Below the pieces are notes generated by a model that made no database searches, was not told the origin of the DNA, and saw only the letters and a program-made list of their open reading frames with translations. A program made the position numbers and the translations under genes. A DNA stretch of 64,000 bases, from NCBI GenBank assembly GCA_031553235.1, contig JAVBLS010000019.1, forward strand, positions 1 through 64,000, given 5' to 3'. Of the stretch, positions 52,588 through 61,361 are shown one piece after another (within the stretch, counting starts at the first letter, position 1; each line of letters starts with the position of its first letter). The DNA is from Frigididesulfovibrio sp031553235. GTDB taxonomy: Bacteria > Desulfobacterota > Desulfovibrionia > Desulfovibrionales > Desulfovibrionaceae.

Positions 52588-54233
52588 CGCGCCGGCCTCC
52601 AGTTTTCGCGCACGATCAGCCAGGTGTTTTGCCGGTGTTCCAGAACCAGGGTTTTGATGCCCTTGTCGCCGCCGTCCCCGGCATCCCGATAGATTTGGCG
52701 CATTTCGGCCCGGGCCTTGTGCCCGGAAACGGAAACGGCAATACCCGTCAACTCCACCTCGGCCGGGGCGCAACGGACCCACAGCTTCTTCTTTTGCGCG
52801 CGGATGGCGGCCGCGCCTTTGCGCCCGCTCTGGTCGGCGTCCTTGGCGTAACAGGCCATGTAATCGTCCAGGTCGCCTTTTTCCCAGGCCTTGCGCCAGG
52901 TTTCCAGGGCGGCGCGCACGCCCTTGGCCGGATCTTCCGCTTTGGCCGTCGGCATGGGTTTGGTTTCAGGGACAATGGGTTTGGCCTGGGCCGCTTCGGT
53001 CAAGGTTGTGGTCACGCCCTCGGGCAGGGAGCGCCCTTCGGGCTCTTCGGTCTTGGCCGCGCCCGCGGGTGGAACGGGAGTCGCCGGCGCGGTTGCCGCA
53101 GCGTTTGCGGGAGCGGTCGGCTCCACTCCCTTTGCCGGCGAGGAGGTCGAGGTGGCGGTCGGCGCGGGGGCCGGGGGAACGGCCGCGGCCGCCCGGTCGT
53201 CCTGTTCTTCGGTGTGCGGCGTGGTCTCGATGGGCGGCACGGCAGGCTCGGCCGAGGCCAGCAGAGTGCCGGCGGTCATGCCGGGGACCCATTCCATGCC
53301 GACGATGCGCAACTCGCCGTTGATTTTTTGCCAGTAAAGCCGGCGCACACCCCTGGTGCTTAAGTTGGAGGCGGTGTAATCCTGCTGGAACCAGGTCACC
53401 CAGTAACCCGGCCCCTCAAGCACCTGGATGTTTTCGACCGAGGTCTTGATCCAGGGCAGGTTTTTGAACAGGCGTTCTTTCTGGGTTTTGAAGGCCGAGA
53501 AGGATTCCGTGGCCAGAGAATAGGATTGGGGATCGTAATAGCCGAACATTTTGGGCGAGCGCCCCCCCCAGGCTTCGGCCCAGGCCCGGACCTTGGCCGT
53601 CAGTTCATGCGCGACGGAGGCCTGCACGGCATCTGCACTGTCGGCCTGGCTGAAAGAAGCCGTGAGCATCACCGGTGTGCCCGGCGGCAGGCTGCGACCC
53701 AGGCCGGCCAGATCCGGGTTGTTCATGGCGATGCAGCCCTGGGTCTGGAGCGGGGCGATGGGCTCGCCGCGACCGTGAATCCAGATGCCGTAGCCGGTCT
53801 TGGAGCGCAAACGGTCCACGGGGTTGGGGTAGTTCAGGGTATAGGCCTCGTTGCCGTACATGGTGAAATCGAGGCCCGCGGTCAGGCGCTGGACGACGAA
53901 ATAGACGCCTTCGGGGGTTTTCAGGTCTCCGCGAACCATCTTGTCGCCCACGGCCTGTCCTGTGGTGCAGATGTAAGTGTTTTTCAGGCGCAGGGGGCTG
54001 CGGCTTTCAAAGAGGAAGATTTGCTGCCGCTTTTTGTCCACGGCCACCAAGAGGGGCGGGATGCCTTCGTGCCGGGCGATGGTGGCGACCCATTCCGCCC
54101 CGTCGGCCCGGACGGGCAGAGGCATTATCGACAACAAAAGCAGAGCCGCGGCCCAAAGGGCCACGCCCGCCCGCCCGCGAACCGTCGGACGCTCCGGAGC
54201 GCCCGCTTCTGTTGCTGCTGCGGGGGTCATCAT
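52584..54233 (-). CDS. L,D-transpeptidase with NTF2-like domains
   Basis: 549 residues. Signal peptide or anchor at about 20-43. The YkuD catalytic motif is IWIHGRGEPIAPLQTQGCIA with His153 and Cys167. It crosslinks or edits peptidoglycan, or attaches a lipoprotein to it. Two NTF2/SnoaL-like segments follow (about 195-300; ETWRKAWEKGDLDDYMACYA near 450), separated by an Ala/Pro/Thr-rich linker. ATGATGA start overlaps the pyrE stop. The fused NTF2-like pair is a variant of the ErfK/YbiS plan. Confidence 0.85.
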   Translation of the reverse strand: MMTPAAATEAGAPERPTVRGRAGVALWAAALLLLSIMPLPVRADGAEWVATIARHEGIPPLLVAVDKKRQQIFLFESRSPLRLKNTYICTTGQAVGDKMVRGDLKTPEGVYFVVQRLTAGLDFTMYGNEAYTLNYPNPVDRLRSKTGYGIWIHGRGEPIAPLQTQGCIAMNNPDLAGLGRSLPPGTPVMLTASFSQADSADAVQASVAHELTAKVRAWAEAWGGRSPKMFGYYDPQSYSLATESFSAFKTQKERLFKNLPWIKTSVENIQVLEGPGYWVTWFQQDYTASNLSTRGVRRLYWQKINGELRIVGMEWVPGMTAGTLLASAEPAVPPIETTPHTEEQDDRAAAAVPPAPAPTATSTSSPAKGVEPTAPANAAATAPATPVPPAGAAKTEEPEGRSLPEGVTTTLTEAAQAKPIVPETKPMPTAKAEDPAKGVRAALETWRKAWEKGDLDDYMACYAKDADQSGRKGAAAIRAQKKKLWVRCAPAEVELTGIAVSVSGHKARAEMRQIYRDAGDGGDKGIKTLVLEHRQNTWLIVRENWRPAR

Positions 54234-54802
54234 GCCCCGGCGAAGCGAAGGATCTCGTTGCGGGTGAAAATGGCGCGCAACGGATAGCCGGCGGCTTCCA
54301 TGGCCTCGGCGCCTCCTTCCTCACGATTGAGGATGCAAAAAACGGCAACAGGCCGAAGACCGGCCTCTTCCACCAGTTTGCATGCCCTTATCACGGAACC
54401 CCCGGTGCTGACAACATCTTCGAGCATAATCACGCGATCCCCGGCCGATACATTGCCCAGACCCTCGACCGAAGAGGCCGTGCCGTGTCCTTTGGGCGTT
54501 TTGCGCACAATCAGCGCCGGCAGAAAGCGGCCTGCCGCGTGCGCGGCCAAAGAGGCGGCCGTGACCAGCGGATCGGCGCCCATGGTCATGCCGGCCACGG
54601 CTTGCACGTCCATCTCCTTGAGCATATTGAAAAAAATAGAGCCGATCAGATAGGCGCCTTCGGGGTGCAGGGAGCTTTGCCGGCAGTCGAAATAATAATC
54701 GCTTTTTCGTCCTGAAGTCAGAGTAAAGTCGCCGGCCAGATACGATTTTTCGTGCAGGATGGTCGCCAGGCGGGCCTTTTGGGCGGAAAGGTCAAGGCTC
54801 AT
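54230..54802 (-). CDS. pyrE: Orotate phosphoribosyltransferase
   Basis: 190 residues. Joins orotate to PRPP to make OMP. PRPP loop VIMLEDVVSTGGSVI near 123, and TLTSGRKSDYYFDCR at the N-terminus. ATGA overlap with purB. Confidence 0.95.
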   Translation of the reverse strand: MSLDLSAQKARLATILHEKSYLAGDFTLTSGRKSDYYFDCRQSSLHPEGAYLIGSIFFNMLKEMDVQAVAGMTMGADPLVTAASLAAHAAGRFLPALIVRKTPKGHGTASSVEGLGNVSAGDRVIMLEDVVSTGGSVIRACKLVEEAGLRPVAVFCILNREEGGAEAMEAAGYPLRAIFTRNEILRFAGA

Positions 54803-56106
54803 GCCGTTTCTCCCTCAAAAACGCGGGCAAAGACGGCGTCTTCCCACTTCAGGCAGGCCAGGGGGTCGAAGATTTCATCCAGTTGCCCGGGGCTGAGCCG
54901 GGCGGCCAGCTCTTTGTCGGCCCGAACCAGGTCGGGGAAAGGAATTTTTTCTTCCCAACTGCGCATGGCCTGTTTCTGAACCAGTTCGTAGGCCTCCTGT
55001 CGGGCCATACCGGCCTTTTCCACCAGGGCCAGAAGCACCTTTTGCGAAAAGTGCAGGCCAAAGGAAGCGGCCAGGTTGCGGGTCATGTTTTCCGGAATCA
55101 CCCGCAGGCCGGAGAGCAGGCCGTTCAGGCGATGCAGCACGTAATCCATGAGAATGGTGGAGTCGGGCATAATCACCCGTTCCACCGAAGAGTGGCTGAT
55201 GTCGCGCTCATGCCACAGGGCCATATTCTCCATGGTCGCCAGGGCGTTGCTGCGCAGCAGCCGGGAAAGGCCGCACATGTTCTCGGCCGAGATGGGGTTC
55301 TTTTTGTGCGGCATGGCCGAAGAGCCCTTTTGTCCTTTGCCGAAGCCTTCTTCCACCTCAAGCACTTCGGTGCGCTGCAAGTGCCGCAGTTCCACGCACA
55401 GGCGCTCCACCGCGCCGGCCGCCAGGGCCAGGGCGGTGAAATATTCGGCGTGGCGGTCGCGCTGGATAATCTGGGTGGAGATGGGATCGACGCGCAGGTC
55501 CAGGATGTCGCAGGCGATTTTTTCCAGCTCCGGGGTGAGCATGGTGTAGGTGCCCACGGCTCCGGAAATTTTGCCCACGCGCATGGTTTCCACCGCGCGG
55601 GCAAAAAGAGCCCGTCTGCGGAGAAACTCGGCATAAAAACCGGCCATTTTCAGGCCGAAGGAGGTGGGTTCGGCGTGGATGCCGTGGGTCCGGCCCATGC
55701 AGAGCAGGCCTTTATAAGCGTAGGCCATGTCTTTGAGGGTGGAGAGCAGGGCGTCGAAGCCGTCCAGGATCAGCCGGCCGGCCCGGACCAATTGCAGAGC
55801 CCCGGCCGTGTCCACAATATCCGAGGAGGTGCAGCCGAGGTGGATGTGCCGGGCCTCGGGCCCGACCTTTTCCTCCACGGCCGTGAGAAAGGCGATGACG
55901 TCGTGGCGGGTGCGCTCTTCAATTTCCAGCACCCGGTCCATGTCGAAGCCGGCCTTCTGCCGGATCACGGCCATGTCTTTTTCGGGGATAACTCCCAGGC
56001 GGGTCCAGGCCTCGCAGACGGCCAATTCTACTTCAAGCCAGACGGCCGTACGGTTCTCCAGGGTCCAGAGTGCGCCCATCTCCGGGCGGGTGTAGCGGTC
56101 GATCAT
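54799..56106 (-). CDS. purB: Adenylosuccinate lyase
   Basis: 435 residues from MIDRYTRPEMGALW. Removes fumarate from SAICAR and adenylosuccinate in purine synthesis. Signature KGSSAMPHKKNPISAE, and MGRTHGIHAEPTSFGLK. Upstream in-frame codons are non-native and lack similarity; no strong Shine-Dalgarno is visible. First gene of the purB-pyrE-ldt-51655-glnS unit. Confidence 0.95.
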   Translation of the reverse strand: MIDRYTRPEMGALWTLENRTAVWLEVELAVCEAWTRLGVIPEKDMAVIRQKAGFDMDRVLEIEERTRHDVIAFLTAVEEKVGPEARHIHLGCTSSDIVDTAGALQLVRAGRLILDGFDALLSTLKDMAYAYKGLLCMGRTHGIHAEPTSFGLKMAGFYAEFLRRRALFARAVETMRVGKISGAVGTYTMLTPELEKIACDILDLRVDPISTQIIQRDRHAEYFTALALAAGAVERLCVELRHLQRTEVLEVEEGFGKGQKGSSAMPHKKNPISAENMCGLSRLLRSNALATMENMALWHERDISHSSVERVIMPDSTILMDYVLHRLNGLLSGLRVIPENMTRNLAASFGLHFSQKVLLALVEKAGMARQEAYELVQKQAMRSWEEKIPFPDLVRADKELAARLSPGQLDEIFDPLACLKWEDAVFARVFEGETA

Positions 56107-56185
56107 TGGTGTCCGTGTGGGGTTGGGGCCGCTCGGCCCATGCGGAATAAAGAAAAAGGCGGCCCGAAGGCCGCCTGGTCCGGTA

Positions 56186-56491
56186 TCAGGAAGCGACCCC
56201 GCCGGCACAGCCGGACTGGGCGCAGGCCCCCGAGGAACAGCCCGAAGAGGCGCACTCGGGTGTGGCCTTTTCGGCCTTGGGGGCGCTTTCTTCGGCTTTG
56301 CCCTTGTGGGAACCGTAGTCGGTGACGTACCACCCCTCGCCCTTCAGGGCAAAGGTGGTTTGGGACATGATTCGCTTGGCCGGGCCCTTGCAGACGGGGC
56401 AGGTGCGTTCGGCGCCGCCGTCTTCAAAATGCTTGCACCATTCCTCAAAGACCTGGTGACAGTCTTTGCAGCGGTATTCGTAAATGGGCAT
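56186..56491 (-). CDS. FmdB-type zinc-ribbon protein, second copy
   Basis: 101 residues from MPIYEYRCKDCHQVFE; GGAG precedes the ATG. Two CxxC knuckles (CKDC, CPVC) then a Lys/Ala region and a Cys/Ser/Gly tail. Paralog of the protein at 45544. It is 79 bases upstream of purB and may be the first gene of that unit. Confidence 0.85.
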   Translation of the reverse strand: MPIYEYRCKDCHQVFEEWCKHFEDGGAERTCPVCKGPAKRIMSQTTFALKGEGWYVTDYGSHKGKAEESAPKAEKATPECASSGCSSGACAQSGCAGGVAS

Positions 56492-56593
56492 ACTCATCTC
56501 CAAAAAAACAGAATACGGCGGGGAAACTTTTCTCCCCCACCTGTATCAAGTAGTCGGCCTCCAGCCGGTTGTCAACGCCGGAGGCCGAGAGTA

Positions 56594-56704
56594 TCAGCCC
56601 TTGGCCGCGGCCTTGGCTTCTTTAATGCGCTGTTTCAGGCGCTGCTCACGGCGGTGACGCTTGCGGTCAAGTTCTTTCTTGCGCTCGATTTTCTTGTGGG
56701 CCAT
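56594..56704 (-). CDS. 36-residue highly basic helical protein
   Basis: MAHKKIERKKELDRKRHRRE then QRLKQRIKEAKAAAKG: one very basic helix, half Lys/Arg, and no hydrophobic core. AAGGAG lies 5 bases before the ATG. It could bind nucleic acid or the ribosome; I cannot name a family. The longer in-frame extension upstream crosses a hairpin and is not coding. Confidence 0.75.
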   Translation of the reverse strand: MAHKKIERKKELDRKRHRREQRLKQRIKEAKAAAKG

Positions 56705-56805
56705 GGGATTCTCCTTAAAAAAATTCGCAGCTGTGCTGATAGCCTGAAAAACCGCCTTTGTAAAGAGCGGGTTAATGGGGGCGGCGGCGCCGCCTCGCTC
56801 CCAAT

Positions 56806-56845
56806 GCCGCAGCCTTCCGGTGAACTGTCGCCGGAAGGCTGCGGC
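56806..56845 (-). terminator. Terminator-like hairpin after terC
   Basis: 15-base perfect stem GCCGCAGCCTTCCGG / CCGGAAGGCTGCGGC with a 10-base loop, 28 bases past the terC stop. No U-tract follows directly. Confidence 0.6.
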
Positions 56846-56873
56846 GCGTGCGGGCATTCCGCCGGGAGCGGCC

Positions 56874-57866
56874 CTATTTTCCGCCTGTGCCGGGGGTCTC
56901 GCAGTTTTTGGGAAAGACGTACGAGCCGATGATTCCGGCGGCGAGCAGGCCGAGCACGATGACCAGATTCCATTCGGCCGGAATGTGGAACAGACCGACC
57001 ACGCCCGAGAGCATCTTCAGGCCGATGAAGACCAGAATGGCGATGACCGCGTCGCCCAGGCGGGAAAGAAAGCGGTTGGCCGCGGACAGCAGAAAATACA
57101 GGGAGCGCAGGCCGAGAATGGCGAAGATGTTCGAGGTGTAGACCAGAAAGGTCTGGGTGGGCACGTCCAGGGGCTTTTGCAGACCGGCGAAAATGGAAAA
57201 AATGGCCGGCACGCTGTCGAAGGCGAACATGACGTCGGCGATTTCCACCGTCACCAGGCAGAGCAGCAGGGGGGTGGCGCAGAGGATGCCGCCCTGGCGG
57301 GTGAAGAAGTTGTGCCCATCCAGTTGGGGGTAGACAGGGAAAAAGCGGCGGGTCAGGCGCACCGACCAATGGTTGCTGTAGTCCTCAAGGGCCTCGCAGT
57401 CTTTGCGGCTTTCTTCCCACATCTTCCAGGCGGTCCAGAGCACGAACAGGCCGAAGATGGTCAGCGCCCATTTGCCGAACAGGGCGATGGCCGAGGCTCC
57501 CAGGCCGACGAAGAGCATGCGCATGACCACCGCGCCGATGATTCCGTAGTAGAGTACCCGGTGTTGATATTCCGGCCGCACCGAGAAAGAGGAGAAGATG
57601 GCGATGAAGACAAAGAGGTTGTCCACCGACAGGCTCTTTTCCAGAAAATAGCCGGTGAGAAAGAGCATGCCCTGGTCTTTGCCGTGCTCCATGCCGATAT
57701 AACCGGCAAAGGCAAGGGACAGAAGTATCCAGAATACCGACCAGAGAGCCGCGTCGCGCATGGAGACGGGTTTGTCCTGCTTGTGGGCGAAGAGGTCCAG
57801 GAGCAGGGCGGCCACGACCAGCAGAGCGAAGAGCAGGCCTTCCCAGAGGGAATAATCTCCAAACAT
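56874..57866 (-). CDS. TerC-family integral membrane protein
   Basis: 330 residues with about nine TM segments. Family motifs EKSLSVDNLFVF and VEIADVMFAFDSVPAIFS hold the conserved metal-site aspartates. TerC/Alx proteins export Mn2+ or other metals or assist the secretion of metal-loaded proteins; tellurite resistance itself needs other ter genes, none of which is here. AAAGGACC precedes the ATG. Monocistronic. Confidence 0.92.
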   Translation of the reverse strand: MFGDYSLWEGLLFALLVVAALLLDLFAHKQDKPVSMRDAALWSVFWILLSLAFAGYIGMEHGKDQGMLFLTGYFLEKSLSVDNLFVFIAIFSSFSVRPEYQHRVLYYGIIGAVVMRMLFVGLGASAIALFGKWALTIFGLFVLWTAWKMWEESRKDCEALEDYSNHWSVRLTRRFFPVYPQLDGHNFFTRQGGILCATPLLLCLVTVEIADVMFAFDSVPAIFSIFAGLQKPLDVPTQTFLVYTSNIFAILGLRSLYFLLSAANRFLSRLGDAVIAILVFIGLKMLSGVVGLFHIPAEWNLVIVLGLLAAGIIGSYVFPKNCETPGTGGK

Positions 57867-58049
57867 GGGGCGGAGGTCCTTTGCAAAAGTGTTGGGGATG
57901 TTCCCGTGTACAGCAAGTGGGGGGCGAGTTCAAGCCGTTCGACGTTATTGCGTCGACAAATTCGACGCACAGAGGTCCAAAATAAAAAAACCGGTGTACC
58001 CGGGGTTCAGACTGACGACAAACCCTGCCGCGCGGGTTTGTAAAGGCAT
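57867..58049. other. Intergenic region upstream of terC
   Basis: No gene seen. Contains a 21-base inverted repeat (TGCGTCGA-caaat-TCGACGCA, 57949-57969) about 85 bases from the terC ATG, a candidate operator, and the left boundary of a 67-bp repeat. Confidence 0.45.
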
Positions 58050-58116
58050 GCCCACTTCGGCGCTTAACGGCGGCGGTGAATGCCGCCTACGCCTCCGTGG
58101 CGGGCTGTTGCCAAAG
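58050..58116. repeat. 67-bp dispersed repeat, copy E
   Basis: Second copy of the element at 49788 (63 of 67 identical), same orientation; here the inner hairpin is GGCGGCGgtgaaTGCCGCC. It lies between a terminator and terC. Confidence 0.85.
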
Positions 58117-58134
58117 AAGACTTTGTCGACAACC

Positions 58135-58167
58135 GCAAAAAAACCCGGTCACGCCGGGTTTTTTTGC
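58135..58167 (-). terminator. Bidirectional terminator after the lipoprotein gene
   Basis: GCAAAAAAACCCGG-tcacg-CCGGGTTTTTTTGC, 14-base perfect stem with A/T tracts giving U-runs both ways. 19 bases past the lipoprotein stop. Confidence 0.9.
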
Positions 58168-58185
58168 GGGAAAAGAGGCGCCGGC

Positions 58186-58869
58186 TCAGCGCGAGACGCG
58201 CACGGAATTCACAAAGGTGTCCACCTGCTGCTGGTTGCCGGGGACGGCCGGGTCGGTGAGGGTCTTCAGTCCCACACCCTTGCCGTTGGACAGGTAGATG
58301 TTCACATCGTAAATGGCCAGCTTGCCGTCGGGGCGTCGGGCCTCGCCCTTGTGGGTCAGGGTAAGCATGCCGTCTCTGATGCTCTTGGTCACGTTCCAGC
58401 TCAGCAGGTTGCTCTGGGCTTTGGCCTTTTTGGCTTCTTCCTTGTCGCGGTTGAGAATGGCGTTGGCGTAGTTTTGCAGATCATCCGGAGTGAAGGCTTG
58501 GGCCTGCGCCTGGGGCGGAAATTCCTTGGAGGCGTCCACCAGGAAAATGGCGGCAATGCCGTTTTTGCCCTCGGGCGTGCTTGCCGGACGGTACAAAGAG
58601 GCCAGCATGACCCGTTCACCGGCAGCCACGCGTTGATCCAGCACCGCATTGGTCGCCTGATCGGGGGTGATCATGCCGTCGATCTGCCAGCCTTCGGGCA
58701 CCTGGAAGCTGATGCCGTAAGCCAGCTTGACCGTGCCGGGGGCCGGTGCGGCTTTGCTCTCGTCGGGAGAGGCGGACTTGGAACCGCCGCCGCAGGCGGT
58801 GAGGGCCAGGACCAGCATCAGGGGGGCGGCCCTCAGGCAGAGGCGGGCAAAGGGTCTGTATGCATTCAT
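58186..58869 (-). CDS. Lipoprotein of unknown function
   Basis: 227 residues. Signal peptide with lipobox LTAC (Cys26), then a GGGSKSA linker. The mature part starts VKLAYGISFQVPEGWQIDG and is a mixed alpha/beta domain like those bound to the outer membrane in PsbP/MOG1-type folds (PEGW motif), ending VDTFVNSVRVSR. AAGGAG precedes the ATG. Monocistronic with a strong terminator. Confidence 0.78.
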   Translation of the reverse strand: MNAYRPFARLCLRAAPLMLVLALTACGGGSKSASPDESKAAPAPGTVKLAYGISFQVPEGWQIDGMITPDQATNAVLDQRVAAGERVMLASLYRPASTPEGKNGIAAIFLVDASKEFPPQAQAQAFTPDDLQNYANAILNRDKEEAKKAKAQSNLLSWNVTKSIRDGMLTLTHKGEARRPDGKLAIYDVNIYLSNGKGVGLKTLTDPAVPGNQQQVDTFVNSVRVSR

Positions 58870-58922
58870 GGGCGGATCTCCTTACAGATGTTTGGCAGCG
58901 GTACTTTAGCCGCGGGAGGGGG

Positions 58923-60557
58923 TCATGGCAAGGAATGTTTTTCCAGGGCCTCGTCCAAGCCGGTCCAGGGTCGATTTTCCCACGTTTTGCGAATGTTTTC
59001 CAGGCGCTCGGCGTCGGCTCGGCAGGCTCGTTCCATCAAGGTCCGGGCCAGTTCCCCGGCTTTGGCCTCCAACTCGGGCAAGGAGCCGCTATTGTCCAGC
59101 ACCAGATCGCAAGCGCGCATCTTGTCGGCCTCGGGCCACTGCCACGACTCCATCCGTTCCACCAGGCGCTTGCTCCAACCGCGTTTTTCCATCAAATCTT
59201 TACAACGCAGGGCAAAGGGTCGGTGCACACCCACGCTGACGGTGTTTTTCGGGGTTTCATGAAAGCCGGCCTCGAAATAGAGGGGAATTTCCAGGATCAC
59301 CAGTCCATCCGGGATATGCCGGTCGCAAAAGGCTTCCATCTCCAGGTCCACCAGGGGGTGGATCAGTTCCTCCACTTCGCGGCGCAGGCGGTTGTCGGCC
59401 AGCAGAGCCTTGGTCAAAGCCTTTTTGTCCACCGGGCCGGCCGGATCCGGCACGAAGCGGGCTCCATAGCGCGAGCGCAGGGCCAGATGCCCGGCCCGGC
59501 CCGGCCCGTAGAGCTCGGCCACCAGGGCATCGGCGCTTGCCGTGGGCAGGTCGAGCCTTCCCAGGGCGCGCAGCAGCGTGGACTTGCCGCAGCCCGGTGA
59601 ACCGGTGAGCGCCACCCGCAGGGGGCGGTGCGCCAGTTGCCGCAAACAGTTGAGGAAGTCTTGGGGCGGCGGGCAGACAAAGCGCAACGGCGCGGCCTGC
59701 GGATCGGCCGAGGGTGGGAGGAAGGCCAGGCGATGGGCATGGAGCATTTGGCGCATTGCGGCCGGATGCGCGCCGCCGTAAAGGAGATCGCCGATGATCG
59801 GGTGCCCGATGTGCGCCAGGTGCACCCGGATCTGGTGGGTGCGGCCGGTGAATATGCGCACAGCCTGCACGGAGAAGCGGCCGGCCGGGTCCGCGTACAG
59901 GGTGCGGCGCAGGCTTTTGGCCGGCTTGCCCGCTTTACTCACAGCCATACGGGTTTTCTGGGTCGGGTGCCGGCCGATGGGCGTCGCGATGGTTTCTTCG
60001 GCCTGCGGCGGCACGCCGTGCGTTAGGGCCAGGTATTCCTTGAAAATTTCCCGCCCGGCAAAGAGGGCGTTCAGGGCCTGCCGGCTTTTTTCCGACAGGG
60101 CCACGACCAGCAGGCCGCTGGTGTCCTTGTCCAGGCGGTGCACGATGCCGGGCCGGAAGCCTTCCATGGCCGCAAGCTCCGGAAAGTGCGCCACCAGCCG
60201 GTGGGCCAGCGTGCCGTCCGGTCGGTTGGGGCAGGGATGCACGGCCAGCCCGGCGGGCTTATCCAAAACCGCCAGCTCCTTGTCCCGGTGAACAACGGTC
60301 ACCTCTCCGGCCTCGGGCGCAATGGCTGCGGCTTCGGCCGGCCGTTCCAGAGCGAGGCCGTCGCCGGCCCGGACCTCGGCTTTGGGCGAATCGCAGACCC
60401 GGCCGTTCAACTCGGCCCGGCCCTCTTTGATCAGCTTTTTGACTTTTTCCCGCGACAGCCCTTCGGACTGCAGACGGCCGGCAAGCACGGCGTCCAGACG
60501 CGCCCCGGTTTCGGCCGGGGCGACCGTGAATTCATGACGAATGACCTGCTCGGGCAT
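58923..60557 (-). CDS. Fusion of RluD-type pseudouridine synthase and dephospho-CoA kinase
   Basis: 544 residues. Residues 1-300 are an RNA pseudouridine synthase: S4 domain (16-60), catalytic Asp143 in PGIVHRLDKDTSGLLV, and HQIRVHLAHIGHPIIGD. From about 310 is a full CoaE: P-loop GSPGCGKST at 319-327, SADALVAELYGPG, and EIPLYFEAGFH lid segment. It would modify rRNA and phosphorylate dephospho-CoA to CoA. No stop or frameshift separates them. Fused RluA/D-CoaE proteins are known to me from Desulfovibrio relatives. An A/T-rich leader before the ATG shows no clear Shine-Dalgarno. Confidence 0.9.
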   Translation of the reverse strand: MPEQVIRHEFTVAPAETGARLDAVLAGRLQSEGLSREKVKKLIKEGRAELNGRVCDSPKAEVRAGDGLALERPAEAAAIAPEAGEVTVVHRDKELAVLDKPAGLAVHPCPNRPDGTLAHRLVAHFPELAAMEGFRPGIVHRLDKDTSGLLVVALSEKSRQALNALFAGREIFKEYLALTHGVPPQAEETIATPIGRHPTQKTRMAVSKAGKPAKSLRRTLYADPAGRFSVQAVRIFTGRTHQIRVHLAHIGHPIIGDLLYGGAHPAAMRQMLHAHRLAFLPPSADPQAAPLRFVCPPPQDFLNCLRQLAHRPLRVALTGSPGCGKSTLLRALGRLDLPTASADALVAELYGPGRAGHLALRSRYGARFVPDPAGPVDKKALTKALLADNRLRREVEELIHPLVDLEMEAFCDRHIPDGLVILEIPLYFEAGFHETPKNTVSVGVHRPFALRCKDLMEKRGWSKRLVERMESWQWPEADKMRACDLVLDNSGSLPELEAKAGELARTLMERACRADAERLENIRKTWENRPWTGLDEALEKHSLP

Positions 60558-60622
60558 AAAAAAACTTTGCTGAAATAGTAAACTTGACCGGGGGCACGTG
60601 CCACTTTACAAAGGGGTGGCCT

Positions 60623-60648
60623 CAGGGGTCAATGCCCCTGCTGTTTTT
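60623..60648 (+). promoter_or_regulatory. Candidate leader attenuator of upp
   Basis: CAGGGG-tcaatg-CCCCTG stem followed by CTGTTTTT, 32 bases before the upp start. Placed in the leader of a pyrimidine salvage gene, it looks like an intrinsic terminator that could be antiterminated. The 10-base palindrome GGCACGTGCC near 60594-60603 precedes it. Confidence 0.5.
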
Positions 60649-60679
60649 CCTTTAGCGCCCTTTGGGCAGGAGTGTCTCC

Positions 60680-61306
60680 ATGCCGTTGCACATTGTCGAT
60701 CATCCTTTGGTCAAACACAAGCTGGGTATTCTACGACGTCACGACATTCCGGTGCGGGAGTTCCGGGCGGTGTCCAACGAAATTTGCCGGCTGCTCACCT
60801 ACGAGGCCACCAAGGGACTGGAAACGGAAAGGGTCATGGTGCAGGGCTGGGCCGGCCAGGTGGAGGCCCATCGGATCAAGGGCAAGAAGATCACGGCCGT
60901 GCCCATCCTGCGGGCGGGTGTGGGCATGCTCGACGGCTTTCTGGACATGATTCCCGGGGCCAAGGTCGGCGTGGTCGGCATGTTCCGCAACGAGGAAACC
61001 CTGGAGCCCGTGCGCTATTACGTCAAGCTGCCCAAAGACATGAAGCACCGCATGGCCGTGGTGCTCGACCCCATGCTGGCCACGGGGGGCACCCTGGTGG
61101 CCACCATCGATCTGCTTAAGGAAGCCGGTTGCAAAAAGGTCATGGGCCTCTTTCTGGTGGCCGCGCCCGAAGGCGTGGAGCGGGTGCTCAAGGCCCACCC
61201 GGACGCGGACATCTATGCCGCCGCCCTGGACCAGAAGCTCAATGCCCAGGGCTACATCCTGCCCGGTCTGGGCGACGCCGGCGACAAAATTTTCGGGACG
61301 AAATAA
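60680..61306 (+). CDS. upp: Uracil phosphoribosyltransferase
   Basis: 208 residues from MPLHIVDHPLVKHKLG, AGGAG 8 bases before. Makes UMP from uracil and PRPP. PRPP loop VVLDPMLATGGTLV, uracil-site GYILPGLGDAGD at the C-terminus. One of only three plus-strand genes in the window. A terminator-like hairpin in its leader suggests control by pyrimidine supply. Confidence 0.97.
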   Translation: MPLHIVDHPLVKHKLGILRRHDIPVREFRAVSNEICRLLTYEATKGLETERVMVQGWAGQVEAHRIKGKKITAVPILRAGVGMLDGFLDMIPGAKVGVVGMFRNEETLEPVRYYVKLPKDMKHRMAVVLDPMLATGGTLVATIDLLKEAGCKKVMGLFLVAAPEGVERVLKAHPDADIYAAALDQKLNAQGYILPGLGDAGDKIFGTK

Positions 61307-61307
61307 A

Positions 61308-61356
61308 AAACGGAACGCGGCCGTTCGGCAAAGAGTCGAGCGGCCGCGTTCCGTTT
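61308..61356. terminator. Shared terminator between upp and the Smr gene
   Basis: 16-base perfect arms AAACGGAACGCGGCCG / CGGCCGCGTTCCGTTT with a 17-base loop. Runs of A and T at the ends; serves both converging genes. Confidence 0.85.
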
Positions 61357-61361
61357 AAAGT

